A stretch of 64,000 bases of DNA, taken from Marinobacter nauticus. Its GTDB lineage: Bacteria; Pseudomonadota; Gammaproteobacteria; Enterobacterales; Shewanellaceae. Position 1 is the stretch's first letter; every line of letters starts with the position of its first letter. The stretch is from NCBI RefSeq assembly GCF_019801015.1, contig NZ_JAHVJZ010000001.1, positions 868,001 through 932,000 of the forward strand, read 5' to 3'. Shown here one piece after another: positions 27,385-36,239 of this stretch. The notes below the pieces were generated by a model, which saw only the letters and a list, made by a program, of their open reading frames with translations, did no database searches and was not told the DNA's origin. The position numbers and the translations under genes are program-made.

Positions 27385-30006
27385 TCAGTCCAGGAACAGT
27401 CGACTGGACAGTGTCGCCGGCAGCGTGGTTACGGCATTGACGGGGTTTGCCGGCAGCGTCGAATAGATCCGGGGCGCGACGTTAACGACCGCCACCTGCC
27501 GGGTGCTTTCATTAACCAGGATCAGCGGATTGTTCGGCATCATCTTATATCCCGAAGTATCCGTCAGGAACTTGCCCAGCGGTATCGAGTCGTTCAGCTC
27601 AATCATCACATCCCGGTTAATATCAAGATTGCTCTGTAAGGCGACTAACATGGCATTCAGCCTACTGATGTAAGAACTGAAGTCCCTGTCCATATTGGAC
27701 AACAGGCCAGTGAGCGAACTGCCCTTGATATAGAGCTTGCCATTACTGCCCTGATAGACGTTATTGGACGCGTTCAGCGAGAGCAATTCAAAGGTGACGC
27801 GGTTCGCCGAGTTCTCCGTCAGCACCGGATAGGACCTGCCGTCCACATTGCCGGAGCTGATGTAAGTCACCCTTTTTGATGTACCAGACGCCCAGTCATG
27901 CAGGTAGACGTTCCCCTCACCGTCCAGGTATTCCATAAAGGATTCGTTAAATCCGGTGACCTCGGCGATCGCAGGCGTGACCGTCACTTTTGTCGGCGCC
28001 GTTGCGGTGGAAAGTTTATAGATGTCGCCACTTAACGTGACACCCAATGCCGTGACGACGCTGTCACTGGCTCCAATCTGGCCGCTTGATGACGTAATGC
28101 CCAGCAATGGAAACACATTCACTAAAGGGTCGCCGGCGGGCAGATTGAACTGCACAAACCCGCCGTCTTCCGCTTCAGATGAGGTTGCAGACACAATGGC
28201 GCCTTCCGCAGAGCGGGCTGCCCAGAGGTGAGCCGACCACCAGTAGCCACCGGAAGCACGTTGCTGCTTCATTGAAAACAGTTGCCCCTGATTGTCCAGA
28301 ATGGCTGTTGCTCCCGGGCTGGTGTTGCCCCAGCCGGACGTGATCAAGCGGACATCTTCGGCCCACTTAACCGGTACCGAAACGTGCGACAGCTGCGACA
28401 TCGGGTCGCTCACCGTAGCCAGATCGCCGACCGGGAGTCCCCCCAACCCCCAGCCAGCGTAACCCGTGCTCCACAGTTCATTGTCATGGGTCAGAACGGC
28501 GTGCATGCCAATGCCCACCGATGTGCCCCACTGACGAACGTTGTCGGGTAAACAGGTAAGAGATTCATCGTTGCTGACCGAACTGTTCAGACTGGTCAGT
28601 GCCCCTTGCCACGATGCATCCGTGCGCAACGGCACCATATGTGTAATGTATCCGGAAGGATCAAAGTCGCAGGCTTCAATATCGAAGATGCCCGTCCCTT
28701 CGCCCGTCTGAACTTCCGAAGTGTGATTGGCATTGAGCTGATAGCGACTGCCGGAGAACGGCCAGTGAGTGGTATTGCCCCCCACAACCACCTGGCTATC
28801 CTCATCGGTTGAAAACAGATGGTAAGGGCTCAGGTAAGTCGCACTGGTGGCGTGAACCGGTGGCATTGGCATCGCTTTGGCACGAAAGCCAACCAGGCTG
28901 TTGCTGACGCTCCCGGGTTTGGGCCCGGAGCGGCTATTGGCATCGGCTTCCGGTATCCACTTACGGGTGATGCCGCGGCCGCTGAAATCCGTCCAAAGTT
29001 CCTGAGTTTGTGGATTCACATACAGAGTGTTCTGCTCATATTGCCCACTTTGGCCATTCCATTGTTCAATCACGTAGCCGTGCGGCGCTTGCAGCGGAGC
29101 ACCTGTACTGTCCCACCTCAGGATCATTGGCCCACCATTTACCGCCACCATCTCCTGCTTTGAGCCATCAAGAATTTGCCCGTCGGATGAGAGAATCAGC
29201 GCGGGCCGGCGAATAACTGTCGTCCCACCGCTGGTCTGACTGAGTACCGCGTAATCGCCACCCTTTCCCGAGCTGTCCACCAGTTCAGTAACCAGTCGCC
29301 CGTGCACGTCTGACAGATATTCGCCGCCCTGCCATACTGCCCGCAACTGGCGGCCGTCGTCACTGGTGATCAACACCCCATTCAGGTTGGTGATGCGACT
29401 GCTGCTGTTCAACAGTCCCAACGGGGCACGATACTCGCCGGTCAGTAGATCAACATGGGCTTTGAGCATCAGCACCTGGTCATCTTCGGACGTTACCGTC
29501 ACGACCGGCTGACCCTCCGCATCGATCAACCGCCTTATCGCACCGGTGGAATACATCTTGTATTTTTCGCCGTTACGGCCTCGTAACGGCGCGCCGGTGT
29601 CATCCAACACCTCCCGGTCCGGATTGACCCAAAGTGCGGGAGTTCGAAGCAGGGTCAGTGGATCCTCAGTCAGTATGACAACCGTTTGATTTTGCCCCTG
29701 GGACACGGCAGCGATCTGGCCATCGGGCAACGCCACCACCGGGTGCTCGTTGCGGTTGGTGATAAGCTTTCCGTCAAGCGTGTACAGCGGCCTCATCACC
29801 ATCCCTTGCTCAGAAAGGAGAACCTGACTGCTGGAGGACAACAGGCGATGCTGGATGACGCTCACCTGCTCCGGAGAGAAGACCTTATTGTCCACTTCCG
29901 CTGCTGAATCGCTGCCGTTACTTGTCCTCTCCGTCGAAGCGATTCCGAATGCGGCCGCCGACATAAATAAGAGACTGCAGCTCAATGTAAAACGTTTCAA
30001 TGCCAT
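27385..30006 (-). CDS. Large secreted protein with RCC1-like C-terminal region, paralogue of the giant lipoprotein
   Basis: This 873-residue exported protein has a signal peptide (ALKRFTLSCSLLFMSAAAFG). The N-terminal third carries short beta repeats such as 'VLLSEQGMVMRPLYTLDGKLITNRNEHPVVALPDGQI' with 'DxxGxPV' turns. From about residue 335 it matches the C-terminal part of the 1978-residue lipoprotein at 49.1-55.0 kb: ELWTDF, EACDFDP, a CLP-containing segment, HAVLTHDNELWSTG, VPVKWAED, then NPLILVNESTRQVA and a final LSSRLFLD. The 'DNELWSTGYAGWGLGG' type segments look like RCC1 propeller blades. AAGGAA lies eight bases before the ATG. Function unknown; surface or periplasmic location inferred. 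Confidence 0.8.
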   Translation of the reverse strand: MALKRFTLSCSLLFMSAAAFGIASTERTSNGSDSAAEVDNKVFSPEQVSVIQHRLLSSSSQVLLSEQGMVMRPLYTLDGKLITNRNEHPVVALPDGQIAAVSQGQNQTVVILTEDPLTLLRTPALWVNPDREVLDDTGAPLRGRNGEKYKMYSTGAIRRLIDAEGQPVVTVTSEDDQVLMLKAHVDLLTGEYRAPLGLLNSSSRITNLNGVLITSDDGRQLRAVWQGGEYLSDVHGRLVTELVDSSGKGGDYAVLSQTSGGTTVIRRPALILSSDGQILDGSKQEMVAVNGGPMILRWDSTGAPLQAPHGYVIEQWNGQSGQYEQNTLYVNPQTQELWTDFSGRGITRKWIPEADANSRSGPKPGSVSNSLVGFRAKAMPMPPVHATSATYLSPYHLFSTDEDSQVVVGGNTTHWPFSGSRYQLNANHTSEVQTGEGTGIFDIEACDFDPSGYITHMVPLRTDASWQGALTSLNSSVSNDESLTCLPDNVRQWGTSVGIGMHAVLTHDNELWSTGYAGWGLGGLPVGDLATVSDPMSQLSHVSVPVKWAEDVRLITSGWGNTSPGATAILDNQGQLFSMKQQRASGGYWWSAHLWAARSAEGAIVSATSSEAEDGGFVQFNLPAGDPLVNVFPLLGITSSSGQIGASDSVVTALGVTLSGDIYKLSTATAPTKVTVTPAIAEVTGFNESFMEYLDGEGNVYLHDWASGTSKRVTYISSGNVDGRSYPVLTENSANRVTFELLSLNASNNVYQGSNGKLYIKGSSLTGLLSNMDRDFSSYISRLNAMLVALQSNLDINRDVMIELNDSIPLGKFLTDTSGYKMMPNNPLILVNESTRQVAVVNVAPRIYSTLPANPVNAVTTLPATLSSRLFLD

Positions 30007-30499
30007 AGTGATATTTCCTTATCTCCAACCTGTGGCTTTTCAGTGGGGTCATGAAAAAGTACACCGCGATAAAACTACATTAAATTCCACCAACTAAAAG
30101 TGGTAACCGCCCCCTTACAGTAACGCGCATGTAATTTAAAACCCGAAGAATCATGAAGCTCGAAAAATTAGTGCAACAGAAGACAAAAAAGATAATGGTA
30201 TGATTAATTTCACTAAGAAAAAATTACAACGGCAATGTGTGCCCGTACCAAAAAACAAACCAAAGGCCGCATTTAACACTTCACTTTCAAAGCCTTATCT
30301 CAACCGCCCTTCATGAAAATCGGTTTTCGCCGTCACTTTCGAATTGCTTTCCCTGGTATCCAAGCTGTAATAGCCAGACATTAAGCGCATTTATTTGGAT
30401 AGCATACCTTCTGATATCCAACCTTGTCTTTTTGAGAACAAAAGGCAGTGCAGACAGAAAGAAAAATGGACACCTTTAAATATGAAGGCTGAGAAATCA
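30007..30499. other. AT-rich divergent promoter region
   Basis: About 490 bases separate two divergent surface-protein genes and are clearly more AT-rich than the flanking coding DNA. No gene or clear terminator is seen. It must hold both promoters and the two leaders; the AT content makes H-NS-type silencing plausible, but that is inference. Confidence 0.5.
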
Positions 30500-33286
30500 A
30501 TGGATTACATAAACCGTACCCTATGGCAAAGGACAGCGTTAATTTTAATGGTCGCCGTGACATTGACGGCATGTGGAAAAAGCACTCAGAGTGGGTCTGA
30601 GCCGAAAACTCAGCCACCGGTAGCGGTCAAACTCCAGTCGTTTGAAGCCGAAGTCACTCAGGGCGAGGGCCACACCCTGGATTTCTCACCCTACGTGGAA
30701 ACGACGGCTGACTGGACACTGAAATCGGTCGTCGACACGAGCGGACGGCTCTCGGCCCTGACGCTGAGCAAGCGCAGCGCCACCCTGACCAGCCAAGACT
30801 CCGGAGTCATCCCCCTGACCTGGACCATTTCAGCCAACAACCGGGAGTACAGCGCAGAGCTGAAACTGAGCGTAACCCCTTCTCAGTCGGCAAATACCGA
30901 CCCGGAGGTCCGGGAGATTGCTATCACCACCACGGCCAATCAACCCGTCTCCACCGACCTCACCCCGTATCTGTACGATGCCGACGGAGACAAGGTGACC
31001 ATCACCAAGCTGGAGCAGTCTGGCCAACGATTTGCGTTGGACGGCATGACAGTGGTCTATACGCCGGAGCCGGAGTTTTTGGGCGAGGACAGCGCCACCA
31101 TAACGGTGTCCGATGGTCGGGGTGGCAGCGCTACAGGGACCATTCAAGTCTCCGTGAAAAGCAATGGGAGCAGCAATGCTCCACCCACGACGAAGCCTCA
31201 TCAGTTTGAGATTGAGTACGGTGCCACAGAGATCATCGATCTCAGTACATTGGCCAGTGATCCCGATGGCGATGAACTGACCGTAACCGCCATCACAAGT
31301 ACGCTCGACAATGCCATCAACATCACCGGCAAGCTCACGTTTCAGTACACCGCCAGTCACGCCACTGACGCGGACCAGCTCCGCTATACCGTCAGCGACG
31401 GCAAGGGGGGCAATGCAGAAAGCACCATTGACGTGAACATCCTGCTGCCGGACGAAGTCGCGGAACTCACCGCCGCGTCCGTGACTCTGCCGGATTCAGA
31501 GATGGATGGCCCCACGCTGACCGTGGATCTGTCCGACTATGTCAGCCACAGTGAAGGGCTTGCTCTGACTCTGGACAAGATCGAAGGCGCCCGCTTTGGC
31601 GACACTGACATCAGCGAAAACAGCCTGACCTTCACTTATACACCGAGCAACATCCGCTTTGGCCAGGACCAATTTCGCTATGTCGTCCGGGACCCCGCAG
31701 GCCTGACCACCAGTGGCCGGGTAACCATCAACATCAAGGCACCGCCCGCGCTGGAAATCACCGGGCTGGAACTGAACGCCGATGAGGGCATCACGGCAAC
31801 GTTGACGTGCGAACACTGCGATCTGAGCCAGTCGAGCTACCAGTTTCTGGTTCAGGACAAAGCGGTTGGAGAAGCCTCTCTGTCAAACCATTACACCGCT
31901 TCCGCCGAAGATTTGCGGCAAGGGGTAAGCGTGATCGTCAACGCCCGGAATCGCTATTGCGCCATGGAACAAAGCAACGCCTGCCAGAGCCGGAAAGCCA
32001 AAGCCGTTGCCATGCTGCCGAAGGTTGAGCGCGTCTTTAACACCCTCGGGGCCTTTGCTGCCGAGCTGGACAGCGGTGCCATTGTGGCCTGGGGAGAGCC
32101 CCTTCAGGGCGGAGATAACCGGGCAGTTCAGGATACGCTGAAGCCGGTCTCGGAGATTTATGCCAGTCAATTGGCCTTTGCCGCACTCCATCAGGACGGC
32201 ACGGTTGTGACCTGGGGTTCCGGCGCGGCAGCAGACAGCAGCTCGGTGGCAACGCAACTGACTGACATTGCCAGCATCGCTCCGGGTTGGCATGCCTTTG
32301 CAGCGATAGACGCCAGCGGCAACGTCGTGACCTGGGGGCATGATGCCTATGGGGGCGACAGCAGCAGCGTGCAGGCCGAGTTAACGACAGTCAAATCGCT
32401 GCACTCCACCGGCCGGGCGTTTGCCGCTCTGAAGCAGGACGGTTCCGTGGTGACCTGGGGCGACGTGCGATTTGGCGGTGACACCCGCCTGGCGGACCAA
32501 TCACTGAATTCAGTGAAAACCCTCTACGCCAACAGCGGAGCCTTTGCTGCCCTGACTGAAAACGGCGAAGTCATTACCTGGGGCGACCGCCGAACTGGCG
32601 GTGACAGCCGTACGCTGAAGAATGAACTCACCAATATCGACCGGGTGATTGCCACCCCACGAGCCTTTGCTGCCATTCGCCTGAACGGCTCGGTGGTGGT
32701 CTGGGGTGACCCGTCAAGCGGTGGCGATGCCTCCGCTGTGCAGTCACAGCTCTTGGGCATTCGCGATATCTCTGCCAGCGCCCGGGCGTTTGCCGCCATC
32801 AAATCTGACCGGACCATTGTGACCTGGGGGGACCCGCGCTATGGCGGCAACAGCCAGGCAGTGCAAAATCAGCTGACGAACGTGCAATCCATCGCGGCAA
32901 CCGACTATGCCTTTGCGGCCCTGAAGAGCGATGGCGAAGTGGTGACCTGGGGCAGCGAGGCGAATGGCGCTGGCAGCGTACCGATTGAGCGCAAAGACAT
33001 TGTCGAGATCGCCGCCACCAGCCGGGCTTTCGCGGCTCTCAACGCACAAGGGCGTGTGGTGCCATGGGGAGACTTCGGTTCAGGCGGAAACTGGACCCAC
33101 AGTGAGCTGGCTGAGACTAAGATCCGCTCACTGTTCAGCAACGAGCTGGCCTTTGCCGCCATCACCGAACACGGCGGATTGCTCACCTGGGGTTCCGGAC
33201 ATAACGGTGGAGACAGCAGCCAGGTTCAAGACCTTCTGTCCGAGATGACCGTGATCGAACAAGACTTGAACTACCAGCCAGAGTGA
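30500..33286 (+). CDS. Lipoprotein with cadherin-like domains and ten RCC1-like repeats
   Basis: The 928-residue protein has a lipoprotein signal (LILMVAVTLTAC, lipobox LTAC). Residues about 40-480 hold three or four Ig/cadherin-like domains with 'DPDGDELTVTAI', 'YTVSDGKGGNAESTIDV' and similar motifs. Residues about 510-925 are ten repeats of about 39 residues with the core RAFAALKQDGSVVTWGD...GGDS, likely a beta-propeller of RCC1 type. The ATG at 30500 has GAGA five bases before it; an in-frame ATG 18 bases upstream is the alternative. It is probably surface-exposed and adhesive or binding. It is divergent from the RCC1-like paralogue. Confidence 0.82.
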   Translation: MDYINRTLWQRTALILMVAVTLTACGKSTQSGSEPKTQPPVAVKLQSFEAEVTQGEGHTLDFSPYVETTADWTLKSVVDTSGRLSALTLSKRSATLTSQDSGVIPLTWTISANNREYSAELKLSVTPSQSANTDPEVREIAITTTANQPVSTDLTPYLYDADGDKVTITKLEQSGQRFALDGMTVVYTPEPEFLGEDSATITVSDGRGGSATGTIQVSVKSNGSSNAPPTTKPHQFEIEYGATEIIDLSTLASDPDGDELTVTAITSTLDNAINITGKLTFQYTASHATDADQLRYTVSDGKGGNAESTIDVNILLPDEVAELTAASVTLPDSEMDGPTLTVDLSDYVSHSEGLALTLDKIEGARFGDTDISENSLTFTYTPSNIRFGQDQFRYVVRDPAGLTTSGRVTINIKAPPALEITGLELNADEGITATLTCEHCDLSQSSYQFLVQDKAVGEASLSNHYTASAEDLRQGVSVIVNARNRYCAMEQSNACQSRKAKAVAMLPKVERVFNTLGAFAAELDSGAIVAWGEPLQGGDNRAVQDTLKPVSEIYASQLAFAALHQDGTVVTWGSGAAADSSSVATQLTDIASIAPGWHAFAAIDASGNVVTWGHDAYGGDSSSVQAELTTVKSLHSTGRAFAALKQDGSVVTWGDVRFGGDTRLADQSLNSVKTLYANSGAFAALTENGEVITWGDRRTGGDSRTLKNELTNIDRVIATPRAFAAIRLNGSVVVWGDPSSGGDASAVQSQLLGIRDISASARAFAAIKSDRTIVTWGDPRYGGNSQAVQNQLTNVQSIAATDYAFAALKSDGEVVTWGSEANGAGSVPIERKDIVEIAATSRAFAALNAQGRVVPWGDFGSGGNWTHSELAETKIRSLFSNELAFAAITEHGGLLTWGSGHNGGDSSQVQDLLSEMTVIEQDLNYQPE

Positions 33287-33315
33287 CTCCCACCCACGCC
33301 GGTTACAGGCAAGAA

Positions 33316-33337
33316 AAAGGGGACTAACGTCCCCTTT
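33316..33337. terminator. Bidirectional terminator
   Basis: AAAGGGGAC, a TAAC loop and GTCCCCTTT. On the minus strand a TTTTTC run follows, so it best serves the RRM gene; on the plus strand it ends the lipoprotein gene. Confidence 0.85.
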
Positions 33338-33351
33338 GTTCATTCGGCCGT

Positions 33352-33642
33352 TCAGTAACGGGAGCGACGCGGTGGCCGGGGTTCGCGGGGACGCGCTTCG
33401 TTAACCCGAATGGGCCGGCCATTGAGCGGATGCTCGTTCATCGCTGCAATCGCTTTCTGGCCCTCGTCGGAGTTGGGCATTTCAACAAAGCCAAACCCTT
33501 TGGAGCGACCGGTTTCACGGTCCATGATGACGTTGGCGCTGAGCACTTCCCCATGGGCAGCAAACGCCGTTTGCAGATCTTCTGAGGTGACGGAATAGGA
33601 CAAATTACCGATGTAGATGTTCACGTTTTGCTTCTCTGACAC
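33352..33642 (-). CDS. RNA-binding protein with one RRM
   Basis: The 96-residue protein is a single RNA recognition motif. RNP2 is IYIGNL and RNP1 is KGFGFVEM, followed by an Arg/Pro-rich tail (ARPREPRPPRRSRY). Such small RRM proteins bind single-stranded RNA and are often cold-induced in marine gammaproteobacteria and cyanobacteria. The start is a GTG giving MSEKQNVNIYIGNL; a second in-frame GTG six codons later is possible, and no strong ribosome site decides between them. Confidence 0.88.
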   Translation of the reverse strand: MSEKQNVNIYIGNLSYSVTSEDLQTAFAAHGEVLSANVIMDRETGRSKGFGFVEMPNSDEGQKAIAAMNEHPLNGRPIRVNEARPREPRPPRRSRY

Positions 33643-33957
33643 TAGAGCTTGTCGTTCTCGCGCCGGGTTTGGCCAAGCCCCACCAAACCACAGCGGCCGG
33701 CATCAATCCGGCGCATACCCCGTCATCGCGCAATGAGTGTCTGACCCTGCCCCGCGGACCGTCATCACTGCCACTCCCACACTCTGGCGTTTATACAGGC
33801 AATGTAAAGTAAAGCTCAGGGTGATGACAGATCAAAGTAATCTCTGCAATCTTTTTGTTTACCTTTGGTTTTATCCTGTGGCAACCGCCCTGCTCGCCTT
33901 GCCTTTTGGGTCCCCATAGGCGATAACTTCACCCACCCTCAAACCTTGGGAACCACC
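33643..33957. other. Intergenic region between the RRM gene and the DUF350 gene
   Basis: 315 bases upstream of two divergent genes. No gene seen. The RRM-gene side could carry a long leader, as expected if it is cold-regulated, but I see no clear cold-box motif. Confidence 0.35.
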
Positions 33958-34368
33958 ATGCTCACTGACTCTCTCTCGGGCCTGACCCCCTTCATCCTTT
34001 ACTTCGGCACCGGCCTGGCGGCCATGGTGCTGTTTAAAGTGCTCTATGCCCTGCTGACGCCATTTGACGAGTGGCAGCTGGTCAAACAGGATTTCAATAC
34101 CGCTGCCGCCATCAGCATTGGCGGCGCGCTGGTAGGCTTTACCCTGGCCCTGGCCTCGGCCGCCAAACATTCCGTCTCCTACGGCGACTTTCTGATTTGG
34201 GCCGCCATTGCCATGGCCGCACAGCTGCTGGCCTTTATGGTGGTGCGCTTCGTGTTGATGCCCACCATCGTCAGCAAAATTGAGAACAACCAGGTGGCCG
34301 GTGCCGTGGTGCTGGCCAGCGTTAACATCAGTGTGGGCATGCTCAATGCCGCCTGCATGAGTTACTGA
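33958..34368 (+). CDS. yjfL: DUF350 (YjfL-type) inner-membrane protein
   Basis: This 136-residue protein has four membrane helices. Family features are 'DEWQLVKQDFNTAAAISIGGALVGFTLALASA' and the C-terminal 'NNQVAGAVVLASVNISVGMLNAACMSY'. Length matches E. coli YjfL. The frame is open further upstream, but the ATG giving MLTDSLSGLTPF fits the family. Its stop (TGATG) abuts the next gene. The trio yjfL-yjfM-yjfC is a recurring cluster linked to polyamine/glutathionylspermidine-type chemistry; the exact role of DUF350 is unknown. Confidence 0.88.
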   Translation: MLTDSLSGLTPFILYFGTGLAAMVLFKVLYALLTPFDEWQLVKQDFNTAAAISIGGALVGFTLALASAAKHSVSYGDFLIWAAIAMAAQLLAFMVVRFVLMPTIVSKIENNQVAGAVVLASVNISVGMLNAACMSY

Positions 34369-34379
34369 TGAGGGACAGA

Positions 34380-35015
34380 ATGAAACGCAGTCAAAACGTT
34401 CGTTCCCCGCGCTTTCGTAAAGCCCTGCCGATGGCCACCAGCGTAGCGGTGTCCATCTCACTGGTGCTGAGCGGCTGTGCCCCGGAGCCCCGTGAAGAAG
34501 CCCAGATCTACAGCAACGCGCAAGAGTGCATGCAGGTTTACCCGGATCAGGGCGAGCTGTGCCAGCAGGTGTTTGGCTCCGCCCAGATGGATCACCTGGC
34601 TACCGCTCCCCGCTTCCAGGACCAGCAACAGTGTGAAGCGGAGTTTGGCCCCGGCAACTGTGAATCCGCGCCGGAAGGCACCCAGGGCAACGCCACTGGC
34701 GGCAGCTGGTTTATGCCGATGATGATGGGTTACATGATGGGTAACCTGATGAGTGGCCGCGGCGTCCGCCAGGCCCCGGTGTACAGCTCCAGCTCCCGCA
34801 CCTCGCCACTTCGTGACAAAGTCGTCACCGCCAATGGCGATGTGGTCGGCAATCGCGGTGACCGTACGGTCCGTCCGGCCCCCAGCGCGTTCCAGAAGCC
34901 GAGCACACCAGCCCGCGTGACTCAGACCGGTGGTTTTGGCCGGATGGCGCAGCAGAAAGCGCAAACCCAGCGCGCCACCTCCTCCCGTTCCTCCAGCCGC
35001 AGTTTCGGAGGCTGA
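34380..35015 (+). CDS. DUF1190 (YgiB/YjfM-type) lipoprotein
   Basis: This 211-residue protein has a signal peptide ending in the lipobox LSGC (after LPMATSVAVSISLVLSG). The Cys-bearing 'SNAQECMQVYPDQGELCQQVF' and 'QDQQQCEAEFGPGNCE' motifs and a Ser/Arg/Gln-rich tail (SSRSSSRSFGG) mark the DUF1190 family. The ATG is preceded by GAGG at good distance; an ATG four codons earlier overlaps the yjfL stop. It is followed with no gap by the ATP-grasp gene. It is likely periplasmic and works with that enzyme, by context. Confidence 0.87.
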   Translation: MKRSQNVRSPRFRKALPMATSVAVSISLVLSGCAPEPREEAQIYSNAQECMQVYPDQGELCQQVFGSAQMDHLATAPRFQDQQQCEAEFGPGNCESAPEGTQGNATGGSWFMPMMMGYMMGNLMSGRGVRQAPVYSSSSRTSPLRDKVVTANGDVVGNRGDRTVRPAPSAFQKPSTPARVTQTGGFGRMAQQKAQTQRATSSRSSSRSFGG

Positions 35016-36182
35016 ATGCAGCGTCATCTCGTCACACCCAGAGCCCATTGGCAGGAACAGGCCCGGCAGTACGGCTTTCATTTCCACACCATGTATGGCG
35101 AGCCTTACTGGGATGAGAGCCGCTACTACGCGTTCACTCTGGAGCAGATCGAGCGGGATCTGGAAGCGCCCACCGAGGAGCTGAACCAGATGTGCCTCGA
35201 GGTGGTGGATCAGGTGGTCAATAACGAAAACCTGTTACGCCGCTTTGCCATCCCCGAAGCCCACTGGGACCTGATCCGCAGCTCCTGGCGGATGCGTGAG
35301 CCTCACCTCTACGCCCGGATGGATCTGGCCTATGACGGTAAAGGCCCGGCCAAGCTGCTGGAGAACAACGCCGACACGCCAACCTCCCTGTACGAAAGCG
35401 CCTTTTTCCAATGGCTCTGGCTGGAGGATCGACTCAAGGACGGTACCCTGGCCGAAGGCAGTGACCAGTTCAATGGCATTCAGGAAGCGCTGATTGCCCG
35501 CTTTGCTGAGCTGAAGCAACAGTGGCCACCGGTGCCGCTGCACCTTGCCAGTTGCGAAGAGAGCGAAGAGGATCGGGGCACCGTGCAGTACCTGGCGGAT
35601 TGCGCCGAAGAGGCTGGCATTCCCACCCACTACACGGCGATAGAGCAAATCGGCTTGTCCAAGCATCAGCAGTTTGTCGACCCGGACGGCGAGGTGATCC
35701 GCGCCTGCTTCAAGCTCTATCCGTGGGAATTTATGCTGCGGGAAGAGTTTGGCGATCACCTGCAAAAAGCCAACGTCCGTTGGCTGGAGCCGGCCTGGAA
35801 ATCGATTCTCTCCAACAAGGCGATTCTGCCCGTGCTATGGCACAACCACCCCAACCACCCCAACCTGCTGCCCGCCTACTTCCCGGATCATCTGGATAAG
35901 TGCACGGAAAGCCAGCTGGTGAAGAAGCCGATCTACTCACGGGAAGGCGCCAATATCGAGATCCTCGATAACGGCCAGGTGGTGGAGTCATCCGAGGGGG
36001 CGTATGGCGAAGAGGGCGTCATCTACCAGGGCTACCATCCGTTGGCCAAATTCGGCGATGACCATGCGCTGATTGGCTCCTGGCTGGTGGGGGATCAGGC
36101 CTGTGGCATCTCCGTTCGCGAAGACCACAGCCGCATCACCCAGGACCTGTCCCGCTTTATCCCCCATATCATTCTGCCCTGA
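35016..36182 (+). CDS. yjfC: Glutathionylspermidine synthase-like ATP-grasp protein (YgiC/YjfC)
   Basis: This 388-residue ATP-grasp ligase is homologous to the C-terminal synthetase half of glutathionylspermidine synthase and equal in length to YgiC/YjfC (about 386). Signatures are 'ARMDLAYDGKGPAKLLENNADTPTSLYESAFFQW', 'LPVLWHNHPNHPNLLPAYF', 'LVKKPIYSREGANI' and 'GSWLVGDQACGISVRED'. It probably forms an amide bond on a peptide- or polyamine-type substrate; YgiC/YjfC do not simply copy the Gss reaction. The ATG directly follows the previous stop (TGAATG), so the three genes are an operon. Confidence 0.93.
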   Translation: MQRHLVTPRAHWQEQARQYGFHFHTMYGEPYWDESRYYAFTLEQIERDLEAPTEELNQMCLEVVDQVVNNENLLRRFAIPEAHWDLIRSSWRMREPHLYARMDLAYDGKGPAKLLENNADTPTSLYESAFFQWLWLEDRLKDGTLAEGSDQFNGIQEALIARFAELKQQWPPVPLHLASCEESEEDRGTVQYLADCAEEAGIPTHYTAIEQIGLSKHQQFVDPDGEVIRACFKLYPWEFMLREEFGDHLQKANVRWLEPAWKSILSNKAILPVLWHNHPNHPNLLPAYFPDHLDKCTESQLVKKPIYSREGANIEILDNGQVVESSEGAYGEEGVIYQGYHPLAKFGDDHALIGSWLVGDQACGISVREDHSRITQDLSRFIPHIILP

Positions 36183-36209
36183 GTCTCAGGCCAGAACGAT
36201 GTGCATCAA

Positions 36210-36239
36210 CCGCGGCGCCTCAGGGCGCCGCGGCATTTT
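36210..36239 (+). terminator. Terminator of the yjfL-yjfM-yjfC operon
   Basis: CCGCGGCGCC, a TCAG loop and GGCGCCGCGG, then CATTTTC. The hairpin overlaps the last codons of the convergent hydrolase gene. Confidence 0.75.
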
